From: CAMNAO01 sp045605145
Lineage (GTDB): Bacteria > Bacillota > Clostridia > Oscillospirales > Oscillospiraceae
DNA: 8,676 nt
Assembly: GCA_045605145.1 (NCBI GenBank)
Contig: JAZUPH010000059.1
Coordinates: forward strand, 1-8,676
Direction: 5' to 3'
Shown: positions 1 to 7,247 of the stretch, piece by piece
Position numbering within the stretch: position 1 is the first letter of the stretch
Layout of the letters: each line of letters begins with the position of its first letter
The notes under the pieces: generated by a model
Told to the model about the DNA's origin: nothing
Database searches by the model: none
What the model saw: the letters and a program-made list of their open reading frames with translations, nothing else
Position numbers and translations under genes: made by a program

Positions 1-536
<536 letters not shown>

Positions 537-680
537 ACAAAACAGCACTCGAAGGAGTGAGGATCAGGGGCAACAGACAGCGAGATGCGCTGGAGGTTGC
601 AAGGTTCAAGCTTATCTTGAAGCACACGAAACTGTAATTGAGATCTTTGTTCAGTTTTCAGGGTATTCCCTGAAGAAAAA
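537..680 (+). other. 23S-5S internal transcribed spacer
   Basis: This 144-base spacer holds no tRNA. Two hairpins are visible. CACTC/GAGTG closes a GAAG loop at 546-559, and a 7-bp stem TTCAGGG/CCCTGAA closes a TATT loop at 657-674, just before the 5S. Both are plausible RNase processing structures. The stretch ATCTTTGTTCAGTTTTC (about 643-659) loosely resembles spacer sequences in other Firmicutes rRNA operons, where boxA-like antitermination signals occur, but I cannot assign that role firmly. Confidence 0.7.
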
Positions 681-796
<116 letters not shown>

Positions 797-801
797 ATCT
801 T

Positions 802-833
802 AAGGACCTCTCAAATGAGAGGTCCTTTTTTTT
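802..833 (+). terminator. rRNA operon intrinsic terminator
   Basis: A perfect 11-bp stem, AAGGACCTCTC (802-812) with GAGAGGTCCTT (817-827), closes an AAAT loop and runs into eight T residues (826-833). It starts only five bases after the 5S end, so it terminates the rrn transcript. Confidence 0.95.
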
Positions 834-863
834 CGCCTGTTATATGTGCAGTATTTTTTATGC

Positions 864-870
864 GGGGTGA
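864..870 (+). promoter_or_regulatory. Ribosome binding site deciding the TRIC-family start
   Basis: GGGGTGA lies four bases before ATG 875 and matches the 16S anti-Shine-Dalgarno apart from one base. It rules out the in-frame ATGs at 815 (inside the rrn terminator loop) and 860 (just upstream of this site). A weak extended -10-like element, TGT-TATATG at 838-846, has no -35 partner and is the only promoter-like sequence between terminator and gene. Confidence 0.7.
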
Positions 871-874
871 TCCT

Positions 875-1528
875 ATGGAAACCTTTATTTTTATTCTTGA
901 GATTATCGGTACTGTTGCTTTTTCTATTTCCGGTGCTATGACAGCGATTAAGAAGAGAATGGACATTTTCGGTGTTGTGACTCTCGGTCTTATTACCGCC
1001 GTTGGCGGCGGCGTCATTCGTGACCTTGTTTTGGGTATCACACCGCCCCACACCTTCAACAATCCCGCATATGCATTGGCTTCAGCACTGACTAGTATCT
1101 GTGTATTTCTCCCCGCTGTCCGCCGCTTTTTCAGACGCCATACTTACCTTTACGATCATATGCTGTTTTACATGGACACCATCGGCCTTGCAATTTTTAC
1201 TGTTGTCGGTGTCCAGATTGCGGCTGCTCATGCACAGCAGGTCAGTATGTTCCTTTTTGTGTTCGTCGGTGTTGTAACCGGCGTTGGAGGCGGAGTTCTG
1301 CGCGATGTTCTGGCTCAGAACACTCCGTATATATTTGTTAAACATGTTTATGCCAGCGCTTCACTTATCGGGGCGCTGATATGCGCTCTGTTGTGGAAAA
1401 CTCCGGTCCCTGCTGCGGCAATGCCTGTGGGCGCTGCGGTCATTATCGCTATCCGCATGATGTCCTCCCACTTCCGCTGGAGCCTGCCTCATCCCCGCGA
1501 TGATGAGCCCTCGAATGTGGAAAAATGA
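875..1528 (+). CDS. TRIC / UPF0126 family membrane protein (YicG-like)
   Basis: A 217-residue integral membrane protein of the bacterial TRIC (trimeric intracellular cation channel, UPF0126) family, thought to conduct monovalent cations across the inner membrane. The family has two tandem homologous halves, and both are visible. EIIGTVAFSISG (9-20) then GGGVIRD (44-50) is echoed by DTIGLAIFTVVG (101-112) then GGGVLRD (138-144). The glycine-rich GGGxxRD motifs are the family hallmark. Hydrophobic segments along the chain fit about seven membrane spans, ending in a short charged tail. The start at 875 is chosen for its ribosome binding site; upstream in-frame ATGs fall in or next to the rrn terminator. 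The gene is a single unit between two terminators with no strong promoter of its own, so read-through from rrn may contribute. Its third codon positions look more T-rich than in neighbouring genes. The physiological role in bacteria is not established. Confidence 0.9.
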   Translation: METFIFILEIIGTVAFSISGAMTAIKKRMDIFGVVTLGLITAVGGGVIRDLVLGITPPHTFNNPAYALASALTSICVFLPAVRRFFRRHTYLYDHMLFYMDTIGLAIFTVVGVQIAAAHAQQVSMFLFVFVGVVTGVGGGVLRDVLAQNTPYIFVKHVYASASLIGALICALLWKTPVPAAAMPVGAAVIIAIRMMSSHFRWSLPHPRDDEPSNVEK

Positions 1529-1538
1529 ATCAATCGAC

Positions 1539-1575
1539 ACAACGCCCTCTGTCCTGAATGCAGAGGGCGTTGTTT
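1539..1575 (+). terminator. Intrinsic terminator after the TRIC-family gene
   Basis: A perfect 13-bp stem, ACAACGCCCTCTG (1539-1551) with CAGAGGGCGTTGT (1561-1573), closes a 9-base loop, starting 10 bases after the stop codon. The U-tract is short (TTGTTTG), so termination may be incomplete, but the stem is very stable. Confidence 0.85.
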
Positions 1576-1620
1576 GCTGCCTGATGCCGCACAATATTTG
1601 CTGTCGATATGCAGACCGCC

Positions 1621-1648
1621 TTGAAAAACACGGGGATTGTGCTAAAAT
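1621..1648 (+). promoter_or_regulatory. Promoter of the amidohydrolase gene
   Basis: A sigma-A-type promoter: -35 TTGAAA (1621-1626), a 16-bp spacer, and -10 TAAAAT (1643-1648) preceded by TGC, giving an extended -10. Transcription should start near 1655, about 25 bases before the ATG. The leader carries AAAGGAGGT at 1664-1672, a near-perfect ribosome binding site with eight bases between GGAGG and the ATG. Confidence 0.8.
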
Positions 1649-1679
1649 ATTTTGTAATTTGTAAAAGGAGGTCTGCGGT

Positions 1680-3278
1680 ATGAAGATCTTACTGAAAAAC
1701 GGCAGAATATACGACGGCTGCGGCGGCGCGGCAGTGTATGGAGATATTCTCATAGACGGCGACAGAATCGCGCAGGTCGGGATCGTGACCGACACTGTGG
1801 CGGATGAGGTGATAGACCTGGGCGGACTGTCTGTGGCACCGGGTTTTATAGATGCCCACAGCCACAATGACTGGTTTGCTATTAAAAAGGACCCGGTGAA
1901 ATACTTTGAGCCATTTGTGCGTCAGGGCATCACCACCTATGTTACCGGCAACTGCGGCCTGTCTTCTATCGGCTTTGAAGAGGGCTGTCCGAATGTTGAT
2001 AAACTTGGCGGCGGTCTGTTCTTTTACAATGACACCACAGGCAAATACGGCACAGCGCAGGACTTCTTCGCCGCCGTCGACGGGAATGCACCCGGCAACA
2101 TCGCTTTGCTGGCGGGCCATTGCAGTGCCCGCGCCGCCGTTTCCGGCAGCGTTGACCGCCCCCTGACAGCGCAGGAAGAGGCAGAAATGCTGGCCATACT
2201 GGAGAAGGCGCTGCAGCAGGGCGCGGCAGGCATATCTCTTGGCCTGATGTATGATCCGGGCCTGTACGCGCAGGTCGATGAACTGAAAAAGGTGGCGGCA
2301 CTGTGCCTTAAATATGACCGTCCCCTGACCGTTCACCCCCGGGCAAATTCCGCCGTTTCCATGTCCTATCCCCAGCTGCTTGGGCGTTCACACCTGCTGC
2401 GCGCGGTAGACGAGCTGGTGGAGGTAGTGGGGGAGAGCAAGCTGAAACTCCACTATTCCCATGCCATTTTTGTGGGGCGGCGCTCATTCAAGGACAAGGA
2501 CGAATTTGTGCAGATCATAGACGGCCTGCGCGAAAAGGGTGCGGACGTGCAGTTTGATATTTATAATGAGATGCTGGGCGTGTCTGTTATTACCGTCATC
2601 CTGCCCGCCTGGTATCAGGCCATGACCCCGGCGGAGCGTAAAAAGCCCATCAACCGCCTTAAGCTGAGCGTGCTGGTCCATGCATCCAGCCTGCTGTTGG
2701 GCTTCGGCTTTAAGGACATACAAGTGGCGTACATAGGGCCGGGTTATGAGAAGTATGAGGGGCTTTCGGTGCATGATGTGGCAAAGCTGGAAAAGCTCAG
2801 CGACCTTGACGCGTACCTGATGCTGTGCGAAAAGAGCGACTTCAAAGGGCGCGTAAATATGGGCCCCTACACCACTCCCGAGATTATTGAAGAGTTTTCC
2901 AAAAATGACAACTGCCTTTACATGACCGATGCATGGGTAGAGGACCACGGCGTGCAAAACCCCGCGATATACGACTGTTTCCCCAAGTTCCTGCGTGATT
3001 CACTGCTGGGCAAGGGTGCCGACATGGCAAAGACCGTACGCAAGATGACGGGCGCCACGGCAGACCGATTCGGCCTTAAGGACAGGGGATACCTGCGCTC
3101 CGGCTGCTATGCCGACCTGACGGTGTTTGATGAAAACGAGATTAAGTCTGCTCAGCCGGACAGAGAGCAGTCCTTCGGCATTCGCCGCGTGTTCATCAAT
3201 GGTACCCAGGTGCTGGCGGGTGACGAACTGGATGAGGCCGCGTTCGCAAATGCAGGTCGCGCCGTTCCTGTGGTGTAA
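1680..3278 (+). CDS. N-acyl-D-amino-acid deacylase-type amidohydrolase
   Basis: A 532-residue metal-dependent hydrolase of the amidohydrolase superfamily, D-aminoacylase branch. Such enzymes remove the acyl group from N-acyl-D-amino acids, releasing a D-amino acid and a carboxylate. No signal peptide is seen, so it should be cytoplasmic. The N-terminal beta-sandwich strand (LLKNGRIYDGCG) leads to PGFIDAHSHND with metal ligands His60 and His62. Cys92 in GNCG matches the bridging cysteine of D-aminoacylases, which replaces the carboxylated lysine of dihydroorotase-like relatives. His219 (VHPR), His261 (YSHAIF) and Asp417 (MTDAW) sit where the remaining ligands and catalytic aspartate are expected. 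The C-terminal SGCYADLTVFD is the usual return to the beta-sandwich. It is somewhat longer than classic D-aminoacylases (about 480-500). It forms its own transcription unit with a strong promoter, ribosome binding site and terminator. Which acyl-D-amino acid it uses, or whether it acts on a related cyclic amide, cannot be told from sequence. Confidence 0.87.
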   Translation: MKILLKNGRIYDGCGGAAVYGDILIDGDRIAQVGIVTDTVADEVIDLGGLSVAPGFIDAHSHNDWFAIKKDPVKYFEPFVRQGITTYVTGNCGLSSIGFEEGCPNVDKLGGGLFFYNDTTGKYGTAQDFFAAVDGNAPGNIALLAGHCSARAAVSGSVDRPLTAQEEAEMLAILEKALQQGAAGISLGLMYDPGLYAQVDELKKVAALCLKYDRPLTVHPRANSAVSMSYPQLLGRSHLLRAVDELVEVVGESKLKLHYSHAIFVGRRSFKDKDEFVQIIDGLREKGADVQFDIYNEMLGVSVITVILPAWYQAMTPAERKKPINRLKLSVLVHASSLLLGFGFKDIQVAYIGPGYEKYEGLSVHDVAKLEKLSDLDAYLMLCEKSDFKGRVNMGPYTTPEIIEEFSKNDNCLYMTDAWVEDHGVQNPAIYDCFPKFLRDSLLGKGADMAKTVRKMTGATADRFGLKDRGYLRSGCYADLTVFDENEIKSAQPDREQSFGIRRVFINGTQVLAGDELDEAAFANAGRAVPVV

Positions 3279-3306
3279 GCTGCCCCGAAAAACAAGTTAA
3301 ACAGAG

Positions 3307-3344
3307 AAAACACGGTGCAGTAATTGCGTACTGCACCGTGTTTT
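3307..3344. terminator. Bidirectional intrinsic terminator between convergent genes
   Basis: A perfect 16-bp stem, AAAACACGGTGCAGTA (3307-3322) with TACTGCACCGTGTTTT (3329-3344), closes a 6-base loop. On the + strand it ends in TTTTT after the amidohydrolase gene. On the - strand the A-run at 3307-3310 becomes a U-run after tatD. One hairpin therefore serves both convergent units. Confidence 0.9.
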
Positions 3345-3374
3345 TGCGTGTTGTTAATAAAAAGCCCGAACGCT

Positions 3375-4139
3375 TTATTCTATCCCGAAGAAGCGCTTTC
3401 CGTTTTCGGTGGTTATGCGGGCAAGTTCCTGCTCGTCTATGCCCCGCAGGGCGGCAATGAAGCGGCAGATGTGCATAACATTGCGCGAGTCGTTTCTGTG
3501 CCCGCGGACGGGAACGGGAGCCATATAGGGGCTGTCCGTTTCCAGCATCATGCGCTCAAGGGGCATTTTCTGCGCCACCATGGGCGCGCGTTTGGCGTTT
3601 TTGAAGGTGACAGAGCCGGTGAAGGACAGGTACCAGCCGCGGTCCAGCAGGAATTTTGCAGTTTCCCAGCTTTCACCGAAGCAGTGCAGTACGCCAATAA
3701 CATCGGGGTGGGCGGCGATAACATCCAGCGTGTCGGCGCAGGCGTCCCTCAGATGTACGATGGCCGGCAAAGACAGCTCTTTGGCAAGGCAGAGCTGGCG
3801 GGCAAACACATCTTTTTGCACTTCGGCGGGCGCGCCGTCGTCGTAGTGGTAATCAAGCCCTATCTCACCGATGGCGCGGACCCGGGGATTTGCGGCGAGA
3901 GCCTTGATTTCCGCCAGACCCGCATCGTCCATTTCCTGCGCGGCCTCCGGATGATAGCCCACAGAGGCGTAGACAAAGTCATAGCGCCCCGACAGCGCGA
4001 CTGAAAAGCGGGAGGTTTCAAGATCAGAGCCGCAGTTCATTATCAGACTCACGCCCGCGGCCTCCATTGAGTCCAGCAGGGGGAACCTATCGTCGTCAAA
4101 ATGTGCGGCATCATAGTGCGCGTGAGTGTCAAAATACAT
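3375..4139 (-). CDS. tatD: TatD family metal-dependent hydrolase (DNase)
   Basis: A 254-residue TatD-type protein of normal length, a cytoplasmic TIM-barrel metal enzyme with 3'-5' exonuclease or deoxyribonuclease activity linked to DNA repair and turnover. Metal-site motifs appear in order: FDTHAHYD with His6 and His8; GEIGLDYHYD with Glu92; IVHLRDA with His129; LHCFGES with His152; and LETDSPYMAP with Asp202. The family-typical ENGKRFFGIE closes the chain. The start at 4139 is preferred over an ATG at 4160 because GGAGGG (4145-4150 on the complement) lies five bases upstream and the protein then begins, as usual, just before FDTHAH. It is the only minus-strand gene here, divergent from secG across 121 bases; I see no clear promoter for it there. 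The family also contains proteins annotated only as YcfH/YabD-type, so the precise paralogue is not certain. Confidence 0.95.
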   Translation of the reverse strand: MYFDTHAHYDAAHFDDDRFPLLDSMEAAGVSLIMNCGSDLETSRFSVALSGRYDFVYASVGYHPEAAQEMDDAGLAEIKALAANPRVRAIGEIGLDYHYDDGAPAEVQKDVFARQLCLAKELSLPAIVHLRDACADTLDVIAAHPDVIGVLHCFGESWETAKFLLDRGWYLSFTGSVTFKNAKRAPMVAQKMPLERMMLETDSPYMAPVPVRGHRNDSRNVMHICRFIAALRGIDEQELARITTENGKRFFGIE

Positions 4140-4144
4140 TTTTA

Positions 4145-4150
4145 CCCTCC
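4145..4150 (-). promoter_or_regulatory. Ribosome binding site deciding the tatD start
   Basis: Read on the minus strand this is GGAGGG, five bases before the ATG at 4139. It lies inside the longer in-frame reading from 4160 and so argues against that start. Confidence 0.8.
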
Positions 4151-4179
4151 GAAAAATCAAAAAAGTAGGAAAAAAGCCC

Positions 4180-4208
4180 TTGCATTGGGAAAAAAGCTAT
4201 GCTAATAT
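4180..4208 (+). promoter_or_regulatory. secG promoter
   Basis: -35 TTGCAT (4180-4185), a 17-bp spacer, and -10 TAATAT (4203-4208) preceded by TGC, an extended -10 element. Transcription should begin near 4215, leaving a leader of about 45 bases before the secG ATG at 4261. Confidence 0.8.
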
Positions 4209-4260
4209 AGTAGGGCGCTTTGAAGGCGCATATGGTCAATCACGAAAGGAACGAGTTTTA

Positions 4261-4488
4261 ATGGTTGTTTTTGTTACAATTATTCATCTTATATGCTCTC
4301 TGGCTCTTGTCGCTGTTGTTATCCTGCAGAGTGGTAAGAAGTCCGGTCTGGCTGCCATTTCCGGCGGCAATGAGTCTTATCTGTCCAAGAATAAGTCTGC
4401 CAACCTTGATGCCAAGCTGGCGCGTATGACCAAGTGGGTCGCTATCGCATTCGCGGTGACTACTCTGGTGCTCAACATCATTATCTGA
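4261..4488 (+). CDS. secG: Preprotein translocase subunit SecG
   Basis: A 75-residue SecG, the small auxiliary subunit of the SecYEG protein-conducting channel in the cytoplasmic membrane. It has the expected two-span layout: a first membrane helix at about 2-22, then the diagnostic LQSGKKSGLAAISGG (22-36), a polar stretch containing the usual asparagine/serine/lysine-rich segment, and a second membrane helix at about 57-75. The start at 4261 follows AAGGA at 4246-4250. Earlier in-frame ATGs, such as 4126, would lie upstream of the promoter and add an unrelated tail. The gene is monocistronic, flanked by its own promoter and terminator; in many Firmicutes secG sits beside rnr and smpB, which are not here. 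Confidence 0.95.
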   Translation: MVVFVTIIHLICSLALVAVVILQSGKKSGLAAISGGNESYLSKNKSANLDAKLARMTKWVAIAFAVTTLVLNIII

Positions 4489-4531
4489 TCTGACGGCTGC
4501 GTTGACAGATCATCTGAAAACTGCAATTTCC

Positions 4532-4558
4532 GGCGGGGGAGTGTCCCCCGCCTTTTTT
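4532..4558 (+). terminator. secG intrinsic terminator
   Basis: A GC-rich 9-bp stem, GGCGGGGGA (4532-4540) with TCCCCCGCC (4544-4552), closes a 3-base loop (5 if the A-T pair is open), followed by six T residues (4553-4558). Confidence 0.95.
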
Positions 4559-4602
4559 ATACTATCACTATTTTAATACAGTCTGTCAAGTGCATATCGG
4601 GG

Positions 4603-4631
4603 TTTACAAATAGCATTTCCTGAGATATACT
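4603..4631 (+). promoter_or_regulatory. Promoter of the XRE regulator-lepA unit
   Basis: -35 TTTACA (4603-4608), an optimal 17-bp spacer, and -10 TATACT (4626-4631). The predicted start falls near 4638, about 24 bases before the regulator ATG. The -10 and start region are covered by the palindromic site at 4625-4642, so a protein bound there would block this promoter. Confidence 0.8.
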
Positions 4632-4642
4632 TTCTGTATACT
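4625..4642. promoter_or_regulatory. Putative operator 1 (ATATACNNTNTGTATACT)
   Basis: An inverted repeat TATAC-N5-GTATA (4626-4640) within an 18-base block that recurs at 7136-7153 with 15 identical bases. It overlaps the -10 element and predicted transcription start of the XRE-lepA promoter, the classic place for a repressor operator. The binding protein is inferred, most likely the XRE protein encoded just downstream. Confidence 0.5.
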
Positions 4643-4661
4643 TTTTTGAGTGGGTGAATTG

Positions 4662-5285
4662 ATGGATTTCGCATCTGTGTTTTCTGCGCTGCGGCGTGAA
4701 AACGGCTACAGCCAGCGTAAGGTGGCCAACGATCTTAATATTTCCCAGGCGCTGCTGAGCCACTATGAGAACGGCATTCGTGAGCCGCGTCTTGAGTTTA
4801 TAGTCAAAGCCTGCAAGTATTACGGCGTTACTGCCGATTACATGCTGGGCATAAATAATGTGAAGCATAACCCATACACCACCGGTGCCGGAGCATCGGC
4901 CCAGGGAGGGGCGGATATGGACGGCGCTGCCAAGTGGGAGAGTAAGTCCCTGCGGCAAATGCTCAACGCCCTGGCCCTTGCGCTTAATTCGGCGCAAAGC
5001 ATTGGCGGTGACGGAGCGTCCCGTTTGGCGGAGGAGTATTTTGCGGCCTGTGTCGGCCGTATTCTTACCGCGATGAATGAGCCGGTGAACCCCGGCACCA
5101 GCGCCCTTGCCGACAGGCTCAGCTTCGAGGCGGCGATTGCCCTGTCCGAGAGCGGACTATTGCGTGAGCTGGCGGGCGGTGAGAACGAAAAACAATCCAT
5201 TGGCCCGGCGGAAACCGGGGAACAGATCAGAGAATATTTGCTCCTGCTGCAGCAAAGGGCTGCGGCGCTTATTGATAAGAGGTAA
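4662..5285 (+). CDS. XRE (Cro/CI-type) helix-turn-helix transcriptional regulator
   Basis: A 207-residue DNA-binding protein. Residues about 7-62 form an HTH_3/XRE domain: FSALRRENGYSQRKVA, then the recognition-helix region ISQALLSHYENGIREP, and FIVKACKYYGVTADYMLG, the typical XRE ending. After a glycine/alanine-rich linker (about 70-90) comes a C-terminal part of about 115 residues, mostly predicted helices (about 96-140, 150-172 and 186-206). I do not recognise it as a known ligand, peptidase or oligomerisation domain. ATG 4662 is preferred over an in-frame GTG at 4650 because the only purine-rich ribosome binding sequence (GTGGGTGA, 4650-4657) precedes it and overlaps the GTG. Only three bases separate its stop from lepA, and the lepA ribosome binding site (AGAGG, 5278-5282) lies in its last codons, so the two are co-transcribed. 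Its promoter carries a palindrome suited to autoregulation. Target genes and signal are unknown. Confidence 0.88.
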   Translation: MDFASVFSALRRENGYSQRKVANDLNISQALLSHYENGIREPRLEFIVKACKYYGVTADYMLGINNVKHNPYTTGAGASAQGGADMDGAAKWESKSLRQMLNALALALNSAQSIGGDGASRLAEEYFAACVGRILTAMNEPVNPGTSALADRLSFEAAIALSESGLLRELAGGENEKQSIGPAETGEQIREYLLLLQQRAAALIDKR

Positions 5286-5288
5286 ACT

Positions 5289-7094
5289 ATGACCGATCAA
5301 AGCAAAATCAGAAATTTTTCCATTATCGCCCACATTGACCACGGCAAGTCCACCCTTGCCGACCGCCTGCTTGAGCTGTGCGGCACGGTCTCCCAGCGTG
5401 ATATGGAGGATCAGATCCTTGATAATATGGAACTTGAGCGCGAGCGCGGCATAACCATAAAGGCCCGCGCCGTCAGCCTTGACTACAAGGCCGATGATGG
5501 GGAGGTATATCGCCTTAACCTCATTGACACCCCTGGTCACGTTGACTTCAACTATGAGGTCAGCCGCAGCCTGTCCGCCTGCGAGGGCGCGGTGCTGGTG
5601 GTGGATGCCGCCCAGGGTATTGAGGCACAGACTCTCGCCAACACGTATCTTGCCCTTGACAACGATCTTGAGATCGTGCCCGTCATCAACAAGATAGATC
5701 TGCCCGCCGCCGATCCCATGCGAGTCAAGCACGAGATCGAGGATGTTATCGGCGTCCCCGCTCTGGATGCCCCCGAAATATCCGCAAAACTGGGCATAAA
5801 TATTGAGCCGGTGCCCGAGTGCATCGTCAGCCAGATCCCCGCCCCCAGCGGCGATCCGGCGGCGCCTCTGCGCGCGCTTATATTTGACAGTCAGTACGAT
5901 GCCTACCGCGGCGTCATCGTCTATATCCGCGTTATGGACGGCACTGTGAAGGCCGGGGACGATGTCCTTCTTATGTCAACCGGTGCGGTGTACAAGGTGG
6001 TTGAGGTCGGACATATGGAGCCCAAGGGTTTCCGTCCCGCTTCTGAGCTTTCCGCCGGTGACGTGGGATACATCACCGCCAGTATCAAAAATGTTGCCGA
6101 CACACAGGTGGGCGACACGGTCACCCTTGCGGCCAATCCCACTGATGAGCCGATGCCCGGCTTCAAGCCGGCGCAGCCCATGGTGTTTTCCGGCATTTAC
6201 ACCGTTGACGGCGCCAAGTATCCCGACCTTCGCGACGCACTGGAGAAGCTGAAGCTCAATGACGCGGCGCTCACCTTTGAGCCGGAGACGTCCATTGCAC
6301 TGGGATTCGGCTTCCGCTGCGGCTTTTTGGGCCTTCTGCATATGGAGGTCATTACAGAGCGCCTTGAACGCGAGTTCAATCTTGAGCTTATTACCACTGC
6401 TCCCAGTGTTATTTACCGGGTTACCAAAACCGACGGTACTGTTGTCATGGTGGATAACCCCCTCAACTACCCTGAGCCTGCGTCCATTGACTTTGCGGAA
6501 GAACCCTTTGTCCGCGCCTCCATCATGTGCCCCACCGAGTATGTGGGCAATATTATGGATCTTTGCATTCAGCGCCGCGGCGAGTATCGCGACATGGATT
6601 ACCTCGATTCGACCCGCGTTGAGATGCACTTTGAGCTGCCCCTCAACGAGATAATCTATGACTTTTTTGACGCGCTCAAGTCACGCAGCCGGGGATATGC
6701 GTCTCTGGACTATGAGTTCAGCGACTACCGCCGTTCGGAACTTGTAAAACTGGATATACTCCTTAACGGCGATGTAGTGGATGCCCTGTCGTTTATAGTG
6801 TTCAAGGATTCTGCATATTCCCGCGGCAGAAGGATATGCGAAAAGCTGAAGGAGAATATTCCCCGCCAGATGTTTGAGATTCCCGTCCAGGCGGCTATCG
6901 GCGGCAAGATCATTGCTCGCGAGACCATCAAGGCAATGCGCAAAGACGTTCTTGCCAAGTGCTACGGCGGCGATATCACCCGCAAGAAGAAGCTGCTTGA
7001 AAAGCAGAAGGAAGGCAAAAAGCGTATGCGTACCTTCGGCACTGTTGCCGTCCCCCAGGAGGCATTTCTGGCTGTGCTTAAGTTTGATGAGTGA
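5289..7094 (+). CDS. lepA: Elongation factor 4 (LepA GTPase)
   Basis: A full-length 601-residue LepA/EF-4 (E. coli: 599), a ribosome-associated translational GTPase implicated in back-translocation, stress-time translation and small-subunit biogenesis. The GTPase motifs are intact: P-loop AHIDHGKS (14-21), switch I RGITIKA (53-59), DTPGH (80-84) with its catalytic histidine, NKID (134-137) and SAK (165-167). Domain II and the EF-G III- and V-like domains follow (GFGFRCGFLGLLHMEV about 339-354; the EF-G-V region carries PTEYVGNIMDLCIQRRGE). The LepA-specific C-terminal domain ends with GKKRMRTFGTVAVPQEAF and VLKFDE. It is the second gene of a tightly spaced pair behind an XRE regulator and should share its promoter. 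In many Clostridia lepA precedes hemW and heat-shock genes; here it is followed by the ATP synthase genes instead. Confidence 0.98.
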   Translation: MTDQSKIRNFSIIAHIDHGKSTLADRLLELCGTVSQRDMEDQILDNMELERERGITIKARAVSLDYKADDGEVYRLNLIDTPGHVDFNYEVSRSLSACEGAVLVVDAAQGIEAQTLANTYLALDNDLEIVPVINKIDLPAADPMRVKHEIEDVIGVPALDAPEISAKLGINIEPVPECIVSQIPAPSGDPAAPLRALIFDSQYDAYRGVIVYIRVMDGTVKAGDDVLLMSTGAVYKVVEVGHMEPKGFRPASELSAGDVGYITASIKNVADTQVGDTVTLAANPTDEPMPGFKPAQPMVFSGIYTVDGAKYPDLRDALEKLKLNDAALTFEPETSIALGFGFRCGFLGLLHMEVITERLEREFNLELITTAPSVIYRVTKTDGTVVMVDNPLNYPEPASIDFAEEPFVRASIMCPTEYVGNIMDLCIQRRGEYRDMDYLDSTRVEMHFELPLNEIIYDFFDALKSRSRGYASLDYEFSDYRRSELVKLDILLNGDVVDALSFIVFKDSAYSRGRRICEKLKENIPRQMFEIPVQAAIGGKIIARETIKAMRKDVLAKCYGGDITRKKKLLEKQKEGKKRMRTFGTVAVPQEAFLAVLKFDE

Positions 7095-7129
7095 CAACTT
7101 ACCGCCTGTTTGGGCACGCGGTTTAGTTG
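7095..7129 (+). other. Imperfect stem-loop directly after lepA
   Basis: CAACT-ACCGC (7095-7105) can pair with GCGGT-AGTTG (7118-7129), with small internal bulges, around a 12-base loop, beginning at the base after the lepA stop codon. No U-run follows, so it is not a convincing intrinsic terminator; it could be an mRNA 3'-end structure or be meaningless. Without a good terminator here, lepA transcripts may run into the ATP synthase operon. Confidence 0.3.
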
Positions 7130-7135
7130 CGGTTA

Positions 7136-7153
7136 ATATACACTGTGTATACT
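7136..7153. promoter_or_regulatory. Putative operator 2 (ATATACNNTNTGTATACT)
   Basis: A perfect palindrome TATACAC-T-GTGTATA (7137-7151), within an 18-base block identical at 15 positions to the site at 4625-4642 over the XRE-lepA promoter. Its right half contains a -10-like TATACT (7148-7153), but I find no convincing -35 at normal spacing. It lies 42 bases after the lepA stop and about 95 bases before the ATP synthase promoter -35. Confidence 0.5.
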
Positions 7154-7173
7154 GACCGTCAGGGAGTGTGCAA

Positions 7174-7221
7174 ATGCTGTCAATAGTGTTTACGCTAATA
7201 AACGGTAAAAACTGGGATTAA
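7174..7221 (+). CDS. Possible 15-residue leader peptide
   Basis: A short ORF (MLSIVFTLINGKNWD) in the lepA-atp gap, with AGGGAG at 7161-7166 seven bases before its ATG. It lies upstream of the main ATP synthase promoter, so it would be made only from lepA read-through or from a weak promoter near 7148. It resembles no known leader, and an ORF this short can arise by chance; listed only because it has a ribosome binding site. Confidence 0.18.
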   Translation: MLSIVFTLINGKNWD

Positions 7222-7247
7222 TTTGCCGTGCGGTGTTACAATTGTTA

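Noticed and set aside
815..874. A longer N-terminus for the TRIC-family protein from ATG 815 or 860
   Set aside because: ATG 815 lies in the rrn terminator hairpin and ATG 860 precedes the ribosome binding site at 864-870; family proteins begin near the METFIFILEIIG sequence at 875.
1689..2336. A 215-residue frame antisense to the amidohydrolase gene
   Set aside because: It mirrors the codon structure of a well-supported gene, with no promoter, ribosome binding site or recognisable domain.
3324..4004. A 226-residue + strand frame opposite tatD, starting within the bidirectional terminator
   Set aside because: tatD carries all its metal-site motifs on the other strand; this frame has no ribosome binding site and no recognisable motif.
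4126..4260. A 45-residue N-terminal extension of SecG
   Set aside because: It would start upstream of the secG promoter and overlap the tatD start; SecG proteins begin at the first membrane helix, matching ATG 4261.
4561..4589. A minus-strand promoter-like pair TTGACA-17 bp-GATAGT pointing toward the secG terminator
   Set aside because: The -10 matches only four of six bases, and it would transcribe straight into the secG hairpin with no gene to serve; probably chance in an AT-rich gap.
5976..6629. A 217-residue frame antisense to lepA
   Set aside because: It is a shadow of a fully conserved LepA sequence and has no start signals or domain.
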